From: a virus
DNA length: 30,280 bases
Virus record (IMG/VR): IMGVR_UViG_3300023180_000272
Location: 1 to 30,280 of that record
Direction: 5' to 3' (one strand)
A program made the position numbers and the translations under genes. How positions within the stretch are numbered: the stretch's first letter is position 1; every line of letters begins with the position of its first letter. Under the pieces are notes generated by a model, which was not told where the DNA came from, searched no databases, and was given only the letters and a program-made list of their open reading frames with translations. Shown one piece after another: positions 6,168-14,663 of this stretch.

Positions 6168-6512
6168 TCATTTTGGTATTGAATGGATGTACGGAACAAT
6201 TGCCGCCCAAACACCCTTTGCAATCGTCCAAATACCGGAGACAGCAGCAACAATAATCGCACCTATGAATGTTCTTTTTACGAACGGCTTTTGTGTTTCT
6301 TCCTGAGTTCTTTTCTTCCGAACCCACATCTTATCCATTGCCGGTTCGCCCGTATCGTGGCAGACCCTCTTTTTCCGAAGGAAGGCCATATCCTTTTGAA
6401 CTTCAATCGGCTCAGATGCGTTTATCCCAAATCCAAAGGCAAATTTCCGAACAGCCCGGTCTGCCGTTTCGTCTGCTATACGGATGATTTGATCTTCAGT
6501 GATAGTACCCAT
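6168..6512 (-). CDS. Holin-like membrane protein candidate
   Basis: 114 residues from ATG 6512, chosen because GAAGGAAG precedes it. Another ATG at 6539 abuts the tail-fibre stop but has no ribosome site. The N-terminal 85 residues are soluble and charged (TEDQIIRIADETADRAVRK, EPIEVQKDMAFLRKKR). One hydrophobic segment follows near the C-terminus (about 86-106, FIGAIIVAAVSGIWTIAKG and onward). Proteins with this plan, helical cytoplasmic part then a C-terminal membrane helix right after the tail fibre, are common in phages and often labelled holin-like. With the signal-peptide protein and the endolysin downstream, a lysis role is reasonable but unproven. Confidence 0.55.
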   Translation of the reverse strand: MGTITEDQIIRIADETADRAVRKFAFGFGINASEPIEVQKDMAFLRKKRVCHDTGEPAMDKMWVRKKRTQEETQKPFVKRTFIGAIIVAAVSGIWTIAKGVWAAIVPYIHSIPK

Positions 6513-6539
6513 CCGTCTTCCTTCGCCTGTGCGCTCCAT

Positions 6540-7757
6540 TTATTTGTACTGGATATTGATTGAACCGGCGTCGAATGTGTCTGTGCCTGTTCTTGTAATC
6601 CTAACGCGATCAAGGGCGGCGCTAAGTGCCTTAGAACCCGCGCCCCTAGAAGAAGTCCCGGCAGTGCCATAGGTAACTGAATGGTCCTCGATCCACAAGT
6701 TTGTTGAAGAGTTCATTAAGCGCAGCGTTATCACACCCGTTGCCGCGCCCGAAGCGCCAACTGCATTTACAATAAACCCAGATGTGGATGTTCCAGTGGC
6801 AACAGCAGCCCCGCCGTTCGATTCAAATGATTGTGAAACATAAGAGGATGTTTCAAAGCCGCCCGAATCGCCTATTTGCACCAACAAATCGTCGGTGCCT
6901 GAAAGAGAAACGCCCGAAAGAAGGATATTTATTTCCTTAACCCATGAAGGAATCGATGTAAAATCTATCTCCGTCCCGGATGTTGACGCTTGCGCGGTGC
7001 TTAATGTAGGCACTGCGTAGGTATCAACGTATGCTTTTATTGATTGTTGAGAGGCAACCTTCGTTGCGCTATCGGAGGACATATCATCTTCATCAAGCAT
7101 CCAAGCCGCGCCAGACAAAGAGGTCATATCGTGAAGGCCATCAGGTGTAACGGCGCGAGTTGTGTCTGTTCCTGTGGTCGTTTCTGCGGTTGTCGCTAAT
7201 TCGACAATACCCGAGGTAGTATCGGAAGCTGCGGGCTCCAGTCGAAACCGCTGAATTTGGAACTGTGTCCCGTCGTAAATCCCCATATACATCTTATTCG
7301 CGGCGTGATCCCCCGCAGCCAATGCCGCGCCATCGTTCTGGAGTGCTTTAGTACCAAGGCCTGAAATATTGACGGTAGCGGCTCCTGTATTTGGGCTTGC
7401 GCCAGCGATCCAAACGAACCGTTGTCCGGCTGCATAGGCCGAAATTGCGGGAGTTGGTGTTAATGTAATCGCGTCCGCCGTACCGCCCGCCGTGCCACAC
7501 CATGTATAAGCCTCGGCCTGCGCTTGGCCTAAATTAAGGCTATCGCTCGCAGAGGAGCCGGTTGTTAAGCCCGTAAACTTTTTGCTATTCATCGGGATAT
7601 TAGCGGATACGGTCGTTTGCCCGTCTTTCGTGATGCACGTCGATAAACCCGTGGCGATGCCGTCCATCTCGGAATTAACGCTGTCTTGGTCTATTACCGT
7701 TCCTGATGTATATGAGGAAACCGGACGGGAAAAGCCGCCTGAGCCGTCAAAAGCCAT
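6540..7757 (-). CDS. Tail fibre / receptor-binding protein
   Basis: 405 residues, ATG 7757 with GGAG upstream. The N-terminus (MAFDGSGGFSRPVSSYTSGT) and the following helix with GIATGLSTCITKDGQTT and IPMNSKKFTGL (about 33-64) are typical of short-tailed phage fibres that attach to the tail by the N-terminal domain. The middle is low-complexity Ala/Thr/Gly/Ser. The distal part from about 235 onward is beta-rich (TEIDFTSIPSWVKEINILLSG) and ends with a domain seen at many fibre tips (ALDRVRITRTGTDTFDAGSI). It forms trimeric fibres in related phages. It is the last structural gene before the lysis region. Confidence 0.85.
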   Translation of the reverse strand: MAFDGSGGFSRPVSSYTSGTVIDQDSVNSEMDGIATGLSTCITKDGQTTVSANIPMNSKKFTGLTTGSSASDSLNLGQAQAEAYTWCGTAGGTADAITLTPTPAISAYAAGQRFVWIAGASPNTGAATVNISGLGTKALQNDGAALAAGDHAANKMYMGIYDGTQFQIQRFRLEPAASDTTSGIVELATTAETTTGTDTTRAVTPDGLHDMTSLSGAAWMLDEDDMSSDSATKVASQQSIKAYVDTYAVPTLSTAQASTSGTEIDFTSIPSWVKEINILLSGVSLSGTDDLLVQIGDSGGFETSSYVSQSFESNGGAAVATGTSTSGFIVNAVGASGAATGVITLRLMNSSTNLWIEDHSVTYGTAGTSSRGAGSKALSAALDRVRITRTGTDTFDAGSINIQYK

Positions 7758-7781
7758 GTATTACTCCATCTTAGGGCTGTG

Positions 7782-7795
7782 CCGCCTCACGGCGG
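7782..7795 (-). other. GNRA-capped hairpin in tail-fibre 5' leader
   Basis: Leftward RNA reads CCGCC, GUGA, GGCGG: a 5-bp GC stem with a GUGA (GNRA) tetraloop about 25-40 bases before the tail-fibre ATG. No U-run follows on the leftward strand. It might shield the leader or mark an RNA processing site. Confidence 0.35.
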
Positions 7796-7806
7796 GGGTG
7801 TTTTAT

Positions 7807-7835
7807 TTGAAATTTGTCAGATTATTCGCTAATAT
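7807..7835 (+). promoter_or_regulatory. Sigma70-type promoter for small membrane gene
   Basis: TTGAAA (7807-7812) and TAATAT (7830-7835) are separated by 17 bases, a near-consensus pair on the rightward strand within a region otherwise transcribed leftward. The expected start lies about seven bases on, at or next to the ATG 7842 of the following gene, so the mRNA would be leaderless or nearly so. Confidence 0.65.
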
Positions 7836-7841
7836 GCAGAT

Positions 7842-8027
7842 ATGCAGCAAATTATGCCTACGCTAATAGCGGTTCTGGCCGCCAATCTCCTAACCGCCAT
7901 GTTTATTTGTGGTATATATAAAGTGTCTCGGGTTAAGGACGAAAAAGACGCCGGTGCTGACGTTTATATCCTATTCCTTGTCCCGCTATCAATTCTCGGG
8001 CTAGGGCTATATGGATTCCTTAAATAA
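7842..8027 (+). CDS. Small two-helix membrane protein, moron-like
   Basis: 61 residues, on the opposite strand from every gene around it. It has two hydrophobic segments (about 5-24, LIAVLAANLLTAMFICGIY, and about 42-60, VYILFLVPLSILGLGLYGF) joined by a charged loop (KVSRVKDEKDAGAD). It has no ribosome-binding site, but its own near-consensus promoter places the transcript start at the ATG, so leaderless translation is likely. A second ATG lies at 7854. Independent promoter, reverse orientation and membrane location match moron genes, which are often expressed from a prophage to change the host surface or exclude other phages. The function is inferred; a holin or antiholin is an alternative. 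Confidence 0.6.
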   Translation: MQQIMPTLIAVLAANLLTAMFICGIYKVSRVKDEKDAGADVYILFLVPLSILGLGLYGFLK

Positions 8028-8028
8028 C

Positions 8029-9951
8029 CTACCTGCCGGATAAATAGCCCCCGCCAGCCGTGGTCGGTGCTAGTAAAAACCGACTGTATTTCCCCCCGAC
8101 AGTCGGCCCCTTTTTAAGAATATCCATAGCCATTTGTTTATCTGCCGGGCTTTGCGACAAAAGCAATCTAGTTAATTTCTTGGCGACAGCCTCCGGTGGG
8201 GCCTTTAAGGATTCCGTTGCCCTACCGATTATACTTAATGCATGAATCGGGCTACCCTTTGCCGCTAGTGTTGCATCGCCAATATATTCAGCAGCCTTGC
8301 CGAACGTCCCTTCGTCCATCGCCATAGGCGTCGTTCTTGACCCTATATTGACAGAGGCGTTTGTTTCCGCCATTGAAACTTCATTGAGAATTGTTTTTTC
8401 GAAATTTTTATAGGCTTTTTCATTCCCGCCAAAAGCGGCCTTTAGGCGCTCTCGAGCAAGATGGTTGCCAAAGATTCTCTTGGTTGCATCCGCGCCATCG
8501 GGAGCCGATAAAACCTTGTACTTTAGCGCATCCGCAACACCGACAAGAAAGGACTCTCTTTCGTGTTCTCCCATCTTTTTAATAGTGTTCGCGCTAACAG
8601 ATCGAGGGGTCATAATAAACTTCGAACCAAGTTCCGCCGCTTCCATTGAAGCAGAGTGACCGGCATACGTAGACCGGACCTGGGCATATTCAGGGACTAG
8701 CTCATCTAGGTGGTCTCTAAAATCATCGCGTAAATTCTTTAGAGCGTTGCCTAATTTGGGCTTGGGACTTGAGCCCCTGTAAGACGAATCAACCATATCG
8801 TCTAAAGATTGCTTGATATAGTCGAGCGTCCTCATGTTTGGCTTTAAGTACGAAACGCCACCATCTAACTGCTGGAACAATGGCGGCAAATCAACGCCGT
8901 CCGCGTCCGCAATATCCTTGGCGGCCCCATACGCTTTTTGAACCGCCTTATTCTCCATGAATTTTTTAAGCTCTGGCGTTAATTCTATCTCGGCATCGTA
9001 AATATGCCCATAATCTTTATTCGCCATAGCCCGCCGAGACTTGCCGACCTGCTCAATATAATCATCAAGCGGAACATCCGATAAATCCTTATTCACGGCC
9101 TGCGCGATTCTCGGTCCCTGTCCAACATTTCTATCGCGGAGCATTTCTTGGGCCTGCTTCCCGCCAAACTTATTGGCAGAATACCGGGCAAGATCCCTGG
9201 TGTTTTGCCCACCAACATCCGCTATAACCGACTCATCACCCATACCCGAAAGACGCCGTTCAATGGTTTGTGGTGTTAGCCCATCCTCATCGGCAATATT
9301 TCTCAATAGGTTTTTGGCTTGGCGATTTGCCCCGCCGGGAATCATCCGAGTTGCGGCGTTGTACACTTTTTTACCGCCAGCAGCGGCAACGGGGATTGCC
9401 GCCCCCACCGTAGCCCCCAAAACCGCACCGCTTGCCGCTGGAAGGGCACGTTCTGTAACGCCGCCTTCTGCCGTGCCCGCCCCGGTGACGCCACCGACAC
9501 CACCACCGACACCCGCGCCCCTCATCACTTTCTGGCCCATTGTCAGGCCCTTCGCTGATAAAGCGCGAGCGCCGCCAGCAACGCCCGTTAGAAGTCCGCC
9601 GCCAATCTGTAAGGCTAGAGCTGACTTGGGGTTTTGCTCTTCAAAAGCCTTATTTTGGGCTCTGGCGTAATCAATTCCTTTATTTATGGCATCTTTGTAA
9701 CTTCCCCCGGTCGTCGCGGCCTCGTAAACACCACGAACAAGCCCCTCTATCTCATCCCCGAAACCTAGAGCAAGCCCCTGGCCCAAAGATTGCCTGAGAA
9801 CATTCCCGACACTCCATTGGTCGGGCTCATCGGGCATTGGTATACTTGCCCTCTGTCGGGGATTGTCGAAAGGGTCATTAAATTGGCCGCCTGCCGGTTG
9901 GGGTGCCTGCGGTGACCCTGAGTCGAACGGGTCTACAAAGTTATCCGCCAT
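8029..9951 (-). CDS. Large virion protein, probable ejection/internal protein
   Basis: 640 residues, ATG 9951 overlapping the upstream stop by 11 bases. The N-terminus has short repeated motifs (FVDPFDSG, FNDPFDNP). Residues about 100-200 are very Gly/Ala-rich with membrane-like segments (LQIGGGLLTGVAGGARAL, GAVLGATVGAAIPVAAAGG), and the remainder is helical and charged. Such proteins, large with a glycine-rich membrane-active stretch at the end of the structural operon, are ejected with the DNA in podoviruses to form a channel across the envelope. No enzyme motif is visible. It follows two other candidate ejection proteins, as in P22 (gp7, gp20, gp16) and T7 (gp14-16). The role rests on position and composition. 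Confidence 0.6.
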   Translation of the reverse strand: MADNFVDPFDSGSPQAPQPAGGQFNDPFDNPRQRASIPMPDEPDQWSVGNVLRQSLGQGLALGFGDEIEGLVRGVYEAATTGGSYKDAINKGIDYARAQNKAFEEQNPKSALALQIGGGLLTGVAGGARALSAKGLTMGQKVMRGAGVGGGVGGVTGAGTAEGGVTERALPAASGAVLGATVGAAIPVAAAGGKKVYNAATRMIPGGANRQAKNLLRNIADEDGLTPQTIERRLSGMGDESVIADVGGQNTRDLARYSANKFGGKQAQEMLRDRNVGQGPRIAQAVNKDLSDVPLDDYIEQVGKSRRAMANKDYGHIYDAEIELTPELKKFMENKAVQKAYGAAKDIADADGVDLPPLFQQLDGGVSYLKPNMRTLDYIKQSLDDMVDSSYRGSSPKPKLGNALKNLRDDFRDHLDELVPEYAQVRSTYAGHSASMEAAELGSKFIMTPRSVSANTIKKMGEHERESFLVGVADALKYKVLSAPDGADATKRIFGNHLARERLKAAFGGNEKAYKNFEKTILNEVSMAETNASVNIGSRTTPMAMDEGTFGKAAEYIGDATLAAKGSPIHALSIIGRATESLKAPPEAVAKKLTRLLLSQSPADKQMAMDILKKGPTVGGKYSRFLLAPTTAGGGYLSGR

Positions 9952-11191
9952 AGCGTTTTACCCACTGCGCCTCAATTTCTTCATTGGTCATGCCGGGATT
10001 AGCCTGTTTTGCCGCATCCATAAATTGATCGTAAAAGACGGGAAGGTTTGAATTTTTGTTAACACCAAATAAGGGAACCTTGCTGATCTTCTCATTCCAA
10101 GCCTTTTCAGCCCCGGCAATCGACCCTTTATTAGCCGGGTTTGCCCGCCAGTTTCTATAAAAGTCCGCCTTTTTAATATCCCTATTTGCTAAAGCACTCG
10201 CCGCATCAAGCAAGAATATTTTGGCCTGGGGTGTGTTTTTAAGGGTAGCCAACGTCTGCGCCATGCGATCCGCGTCCTTGTCGGTTTGCGGACCTTTTTG
10301 AGCGGCGAGTTTCTCCGCTAAAATATTACCCATCAATCCTTCAAAGGCTTGGCCCGTTGTTACCCTAGACTCAAAACCTTTCGGCATTGGAACCCCTAGC
10401 ATGTTAGCCGTTGAACCCAAGACATTAGCTAGGTTTGACGGCACCGCTCTCGGGTCTGAAACAATCTTTTTTGCCATCCCTAAATAGGCTTTTGTTTTTC
10501 TGGCGCTGTCAGACGCCTCATAAACAGCGCCTTCCCTTTTAACCAATAGGTCGCCGTACTTTTTTTGTTCTTCTTTTTCCATAGGCGGCATGTTGACGCT
10601 AGTTGATGCCGCTTTTGGAACACTACCAAGGCGAACACCACGGGACCCATCCGGGTTTTGTAAGAACACGCCTTCCCCTGTTTTTATAGTCCCGGGAACT
10701 CTGGGGATTCGATTAGCGTAATCCATTTTCTTTAATTCAATGGCCCGCTGGTGCTGTTTATCGGCCATTTCACCTTTATACCCCCTCGCGTCGTCCCGAT
10801 CCGCGATTTCCCGCTGCCTGTTCATTTGATCGAACATTAAAGAACGGGCCAGCCGTCCGGCGTATTCATTGCCGCCTTCAACAAGGGGGTTTAAGGCGTT
10901 TATAGCCGTTTCTGGCGTTCCTGGACTTGGAGGGCCTTGAACGCCTTCGGGTAGGTGCTGTAATCCAGAACCTTTACTGAACGCTCTATTGGCCTCTTGA
11001 AAGTCTCTCGCATCCGCCCCCTGAATATAGCCCTGTAGGCCCATATTAAGAGCGTGAGCGATCCCGCCTGTAGTTGTCCCGTTATTCAATCCCTTATTGT
11101 TAGCCAGTAGCAACTTTAAAAACCGGCTGTTAGACGACAAAACGGGAGCGTCACGAAACTGTCCCGAGAGTGCTAATGCGCGTCTGCTCAT
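9941..11191 (-). CDS. Helical virion protein, probable ejection protein
   Basis: 416 residues, ATG 11191 just after the previous TAG (TAGATG) with GGGG upstream. Mostly alpha-helical, Ala/Gln/Lys-rich, with an N-terminal segment GGIAHALNMGLQGYIQGADARD typical of internal virion proteins. A middle coiled-coil-like part follows (EMADKQHQRAIELKKMDYANR, given in part) and the C-terminal region ends NPGMTNEEIEAQWVKRYGG. No catalytic motif seen. It is placed between two other candidate internal proteins and overlaps the downstream 640-residue gene. Likely ejected or tail-associated; family not recognised by name. Confidence 0.55.
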   Translation of the reverse strand: MSRRALALSGQFRDAPVLSSNSRFLKLLLANNKGLNNGTTTGGIAHALNMGLQGYIQGADARDFQEANRAFSKGSGLQHLPEGVQGPPSPGTPETAINALNPLVEGGNEYAGRLARSLMFDQMNRQREIADRDDARGYKGEMADKQHQRAIELKKMDYANRIPRVPGTIKTGEGVFLQNPDGSRGVRLGSVPKAASTSVNMPPMEKEEQKKYGDLLVKREGAVYEASDSARKTKAYLGMAKKIVSDPRAVPSNLANVLGSTANMLGVPMPKGFESRVTTGQAFEGLMGNILAEKLAAQKGPQTDKDADRMAQTLATLKNTPQAKIFLLDAASALANRDIKKADFYRNWRANPANKGSIAGAEKAWNEKISKVPLFGVNKNSNLPVFYDQFMDAAKQANPGMTNEEIEAQWVKRYGG

Positions 11192-12061
11192 CTATTTTCC
11201 CCACTTAAACGGATTAAAACTGCCCTGCCTACCAGCGCCGTATAAATACCCCTGAGTACCCGCCCCCAATAACCCGTACATGCCCTGTGTTTGTGCGTTA
11301 GCGGCTTGCGATGCCGTATTGTATCCCTGATATGTCGCGCCGAGGTAGTCGGGAGCCGCAACGCCCGCTTGTGGCGTATTGGTGAATGACGGGTTTTGAA
11401 CCTGAGCGCCCGAAATCATCGCCGCCAATTCGTTAATCGGAACGCTTCGTTGCTGAAGCATTTCATTGATGTTTTGGTTCCTGGCCGCAGACTCCAGGCC
11501 GTACATGCGGGCCATTTCATCGCCTGCCTGCGCGTCAATACCTAGCCTTAAATCGTTCTTTTGCCGGGCGAATCTATCCATTTCCGAATTGTAAGCATCG
11601 GAACCGATCATAATCCCCTGATTAGCCAGTTGCGTTTGAAGCGCCGCCTCATCCCTTTGTAATTGAGGGTCAATGCGCTGGTAAAGACTATCCGCAACCG
11701 AGCCTCTGACGTCCTCATTAGCTTGGGGAGCCGCACCTAGCGAACCAAAATTAAGCGGGCTCGATAACGCCCCGGAAACGCTATCAAGCTGATTGTTCGC
11801 CGTTTGACCGTACTTAATCCCCGCTTGAGATGTTAAATCATAAAGCTGCTGTTGCTCCGGGGATAATTCTTGCTTGGCCGTGTATTGCGGCGTTCCGTAT
11901 TCGGACTTGCCGGTTTGCTCATACGTCAACGACCCGTATGGCGTTGACTGGTTAATCATGTTGATTTCGTTTTGTGTAATCGCGGCGTCTTTATTGTAGG
12001 CCGCCTGAGCCTGCGCGGTTGCAGCCGGGTCCGGCTGTGCGGGTTGTGATTTCTTACCCAT
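11192..12061 (-). CDS. Virion protein, probable DNA-transfer/internal protein
   Basis: 289 residues from ATG 12061, with GGGA seven bases upstream; ATG 12073 is an alternative without a site. The opening MGKKSQPAQPDPAATAQAQA and the following region with INQSTPYGSLTYEQTG are a widespread phage structural pattern seen next to tail genes in short-tailed and other phages. The middle (about 110-190) is helical (QLQRDEAALQTQLANQGI, YNSEMDRFARQK). The C-terminus is Gly/Tyr/Gln-rich and ends FNPFKWGK. Its position before the other two large proteins suggests an ejection-complex component. No catalytic residues are evident. Confidence 0.6.
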   Translation of the reverse strand: MGKKSQPAQPDPAATAQAQAAYNKDAAITQNEINMINQSTPYGSLTYEQTGKSEYGTPQYTAKQELSPEQQQLYDLTSQAGIKYGQTANNQLDSVSGALSSPLNFGSLGAAPQANEDVRGSVADSLYQRIDPQLQRDEAALQTQLANQGIMIGSDAYNSEMDRFARQKNDLRLGIDAQAGDEMARMYGLESAARNQNINEMLQQRSVPINELAAMISGAQVQNPSFTNTPQAGVAAPDYLGATYQGYNTASQAANAQTQGMYGLLGAGTQGYLYGAGRQGSFNPFKWGK

Positions 12062-12494
12062 AATATTTCCCATAAAGTCGCTTGTAGACCGGCAATTCCA
12101 TTTTCGCCCTTACGCAATGATTGCCGGGGCCGAACTCGCTACCGAGAACCGCCTCTTGTTTAAAACCAACGTGAAAAAACGTCTTTAGGGCGTGGCGGCT
12201 CTTAAGGGGAGTCGCGATCCACGCCTTGAAAACATTTAAATGAATGAACGGATAGCCTAGTAAACCGGCTATGTTCCGTTTTGTCGCCCATATCGGGCTA
12301 TCCGCCGCCATACTTAATTGTATGGTGCGAAAATTCTTTTGATATTCGTGATAGACAACCCCGGCGATCAACTTGCTATCCGTAGCGACACCGATTGCCG
12401 TTGAGGGTCCGAAATCAATATTCGGGATGAAGTCTATTCTCTCTTTGACCCAATTCTTAACCTGATCGTCGCAACCGTATATAAGGCCACTCAA
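12054..12494 (-). CDS. GNAT-family N-acetyltransferase
   Basis: 146 residues starting at TTG 12494, which overlaps the previous stop (TTGA) and is preceded by a GGGGGG ribosome site. The open frame continues upstream only as overlap with the preceding gene. The core has GPSTAIGVATDSKLIAGVVY (about 29-48), then a beta strand and helix with ATKRNIAGLLGYPF (about 69-82) and a C-terminal half FKAWIATPLKSRHALKTFFH (given in part). This matches the small phage GNAT proteins that sit among structural genes. The acceptor is unknown; modification of a virion or host protein is possible. Start choice rests on the overlap and the SD. Confidence 0.72.
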   Translation of the reverse strand: MSGLIYGCDDQVKNWVKERIDFIPNIDFGPSTAIGVATDSKLIAGVVYHEYQKNFRTIQLSMAADSPIWATKRNIAGLLGYPFIHLNVFKAWIATPLKSRHALKTFFHVGFKQEAVLGSEFGPGNHCVRAKMELPVYKRLYGKYYG

Positions 12495-13999
12495 ATCTGC
12501 CCCCCCGGAACATATATAAAGTTGGTGGAAATCCAAGACGGAATTGTCGTCGTCGTATTGATGCGAATTCTCAGGGAAGCGGCGCGACCAATCCCCCTAA
12601 CACCCCGCCAACCCTTATAAACCTCATCTGCCGAGCCCCAAAGCCCGGTCCCCCATAAATCAGTCCCCCACAACGCCCCGTTTGACGCTGAAGCGGAAGC
12701 AACAGCCGAGGGTGCTTCTATCGAAAAATCCGTATTAAGTTCAAGTGCGGCGTTAGGACTACCGGCACCCTGGAAAATGGGCTCAACAAGTTTAAAAGCC
12801 TTTTTCCTGCCTGGCGATCCGAAGTAGCTAAACGCCTGCAGGGCGTCTGCCTCGATATTCGTTCCGTTATCTGAAGTCCCCGAATCGAATTTATAAACGG
12901 TCCCGTCCGTTCCGCCAAAATAAGCATCGTCGTTTAATAGGCCCCAACATACTGCGCCTATCCCCGTAAATCTACATGGCGCGTTTGTGATAGTGTTGAA
13001 AACATATTGGTGATATGTCCCGCCCGCTTGCGGGACATTGAAAATCAACATCGTGCCTTTAGGGTATAATATCGGCTGCCAGCCATAGGTACTTGCCGTC
13101 GATTGAACCGCGTCGTTAACAGCTTTATCAATCTGAGACGATATCGCGACCCTGCCGGTTTGCGACCGATCCGCCCCGATAACACTTGATAATGATATAA
13201 AACCGTCTTGAGTGATGATAATTAAATCAGCGCCCGCCTTAATCATGCACCGCCTGCCGATAGGTTTACCGATTCTAAACACGCCGACAAGCGCCCACGT
13301 TGCGGCGGCAGATGGGTCCGTACCCTGATAAGCGATAACCTCGCCCTCTGAGGTAATAAACACGGCAACATCATCCGAGCCATCTCCCGCGTCCCGAGTC
13401 CACGTTCCCATCGCCATAATATATCCACCAAGCGAAGCAAGCCCCGCTAACGGAAATTCTACTGCGGTCCCTGTAATGGAGTTAACCGCTAAATACCAAG
13501 CCGATAAACTGTCTTCCTCACCGAACCAGAGTCTTCGTTGGTGAAGATTGCACCAAATAAGATTGGCAATCGTCGGGCCACTCATCGTTGCGTTGGCCCA
13601 GGCCGAACCGTTGTATGTTCTCGGCGTATCGGCCCCGTTCATAATTAAAAGAAACTGCCCGCCAGACGTTCCGATTTGAACTGACTGAAATCTATTATTA
13701 GACAGCCCGGAAACCGCCGCCGCACCTACGGCTCCCGCAGAGGATACATCATAAATCTTGCCGTCATTCGCCGCGAATATTTTTGCGCTCCCGGAAACCG
13801 AAGTATATTCCAGAATACTTTCAACTGAGCCGCTCATGCCTGTAGCGTGAGATGAGTACCCGTTCCTCACCGTCACTTTATCGGTTGATGGAAACCAATT
13901 GTCTAAAATAACCGCGTTTTCTTCCGGCATGTCCGCGAGCGCGTTTCTTGCGTCCCATCCTCCTACAGGCGGGGGCAGAGACTTCGATACTGAATACAT
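12491..13999 (-). CDS. Tail/connector structural protein, beta-propeller-like
   Basis: 502 residues, ATG 13999 overlapping the upstream TAA (TAATG). The N-terminus (PPPVGGWDARNALADMPEEN, about 9-28, then ILDNWFPSTDKVTVRNGYS) is a common phage pattern. After it comes a chain of short beta repeats (AKIFAANDGKIYDV, QFLLIMNGADTPRTYNGSAW, DVAVFITSEGEVIAYQG, DAYFGGTDGTVYKFDSG) that suggests a propeller. Position after the adaptor and fibre genes is comparable to P22 gp10, the tail-hub stabilising protein. The homology to gp10 is by position and architecture only. There is no enzyme signature. Confidence 0.65.
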   Translation of the reverse strand: MYSVSKSLPPPVGGWDARNALADMPEENAVILDNWFPSTDKVTVRNGYSSHATGMSGSVESILEYTSVSGSAKIFAANDGKIYDVSSAGAVGAAAVSGLSNNRFQSVQIGTSGGQFLLIMNGADTPRTYNGSAWANATMSGPTIANLIWCNLHQRRLWFGEEDSLSAWYLAVNSITGTAVEFPLAGLASLGGYIMAMGTWTRDAGDGSDDVAVFITSEGEVIAYQGTDPSAAATWALVGVFRIGKPIGRRCMIKAGADLIIITQDGFISLSSVIGADRSQTGRVAISSQIDKAVNDAVQSTASTYGWQPILYPKGTMLIFNVPQAGGTYHQYVFNTITNAPCRFTGIGAVCWGLLNDDAYFGGTDGTVYKFDSGTSDNGTNIEADALQAFSYFGSPGRKKAFKLVEPIFQGAGSPNAALELNTDFSIEAPSAVASASASNGALWGTDLWGTGLWGSADEVYKGWRGVRGIGRAASLRIRINTTTTIPSWISTNFIYVPGGQI

Positions 14000-14403
14000 T
14001 ACCAGTGTATTCCGTCGCTTACGTCGAGCGCCTTAAGCTGCGCCGTGTTCATGCCGTCGATGGCCGTTTTTAACATATCCCTCGATGCCTTTATATCGTT
14101 AAGGCCACTGATTGCGATCAAAACACCGACCGCTATATCCGTTTCCATGTTCCATAATTCACAAACATCTTCCGCCGTAAACTCAATGTCTGCATCAATG
14201 AACATTAGTTTTTCGTTTTCGGTTTCCCAAAATTGCTTAACGAGATTGTTCCTCGCTCTTTGAACAAGAGACTCGTTCCACATTAAAAGCCAATCATGCT
14301 CGACTTCGCGTTGCGTTAGAACTTCTTTAAGATCAAGACAAGACTGAAAATGATGGGTCGTCACCTGTCCACCGTAACAGGGTGTGCAAAATAAAATACT
14401 CAT
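13999..14403 (-). CDS. Short glycosyltransferase-like (GT-A) protein
   Basis: 134 residues from ATG 14403, overlapping the previous stop (ATGA). The N-terminal part is a Rossmann-like GT-A fold start: SILFCTPCYGGQVTTHHFQS, then WNESLVQRARNNLVKQFWE and the metal-binding FIDADIEFTAEDV (DxD-type, about 74-86). The usual second half of phage GT2-like proteins is missing. After TDIAVGV the sequence changes to an unrelated helical tail (LNDIKASRDMLKTAIDGMN, given in part) ending in LKALDVSDGIHW. It may be a truncated enzyme with a replaced C-terminus. The likely substrate would be a sugar nucleotide; activity is uncertain. Confidence 0.65.
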   Translation of the reverse strand: MSILFCTPCYGGQVTTHHFQSCLDLKEVLTQREVEHDWLLMWNESLVQRARNNLVKQFWETENEKLMFIDADIEFTAEDVCELWNMETDIAVGVLIAISGLNDIKASRDMLKTAIDGMNTAQLKALDVSDGIHW

Positions 14404-14663
14404 TCGGTTGGGAACGTCCAATCTTCAGGGAACTCGGAATATATATCCACCCAATCCAAATTATTCTGCACGATGTAGGCCGCAACGCGCGTGAAGTCTT
14501 CCTGAGTCGCCCGTCCCGTTCCGACGATAATTTTAGTTCCTTCTAAATTAAACTGCGGAACACCCATCTTTTCAAAGCCTTCATCGGCGGGTATCATGGC
14601 TAGGTCGTACAAGGCCCTCAATTCAGTTTCTTTGTCAGATGGCGCGACAATCCAAAACATCAT
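14400..14663 (-). CDS. Hypothetical protein
   Basis: 87 residues, ATG 14663 overlapping the LamG gene stop (ATGA). Predicted alpha/beta: FWIVAPSDKETELRALYDLA, then KIIVGTGRATQEDFTRVAAY and a C-terminal DIYSEFPEDWTF. Not recognised. Tight coupling on both sides suggests a partner of the LamG protein or glycosyltransferase. Confidence 0.6.
   Translation of the reverse strand: MMFWIVAPSDKETELRALYDLAMIPADEGFEKMGVPQFNLEGTKIIVGTGRATQEDFTRVAAYIVQNNLDWVDIYSEFPEDWTFPTE

Noticed and set aside
9173-9670. Long rightward open frame, 165 codons, Pro/Ala-rich
   Set aside because: It lies fully inside the leftward 640-residue virion gene, has no ribosome site, and its composition is the antisense of the Gly/Ala-rich part of that gene.
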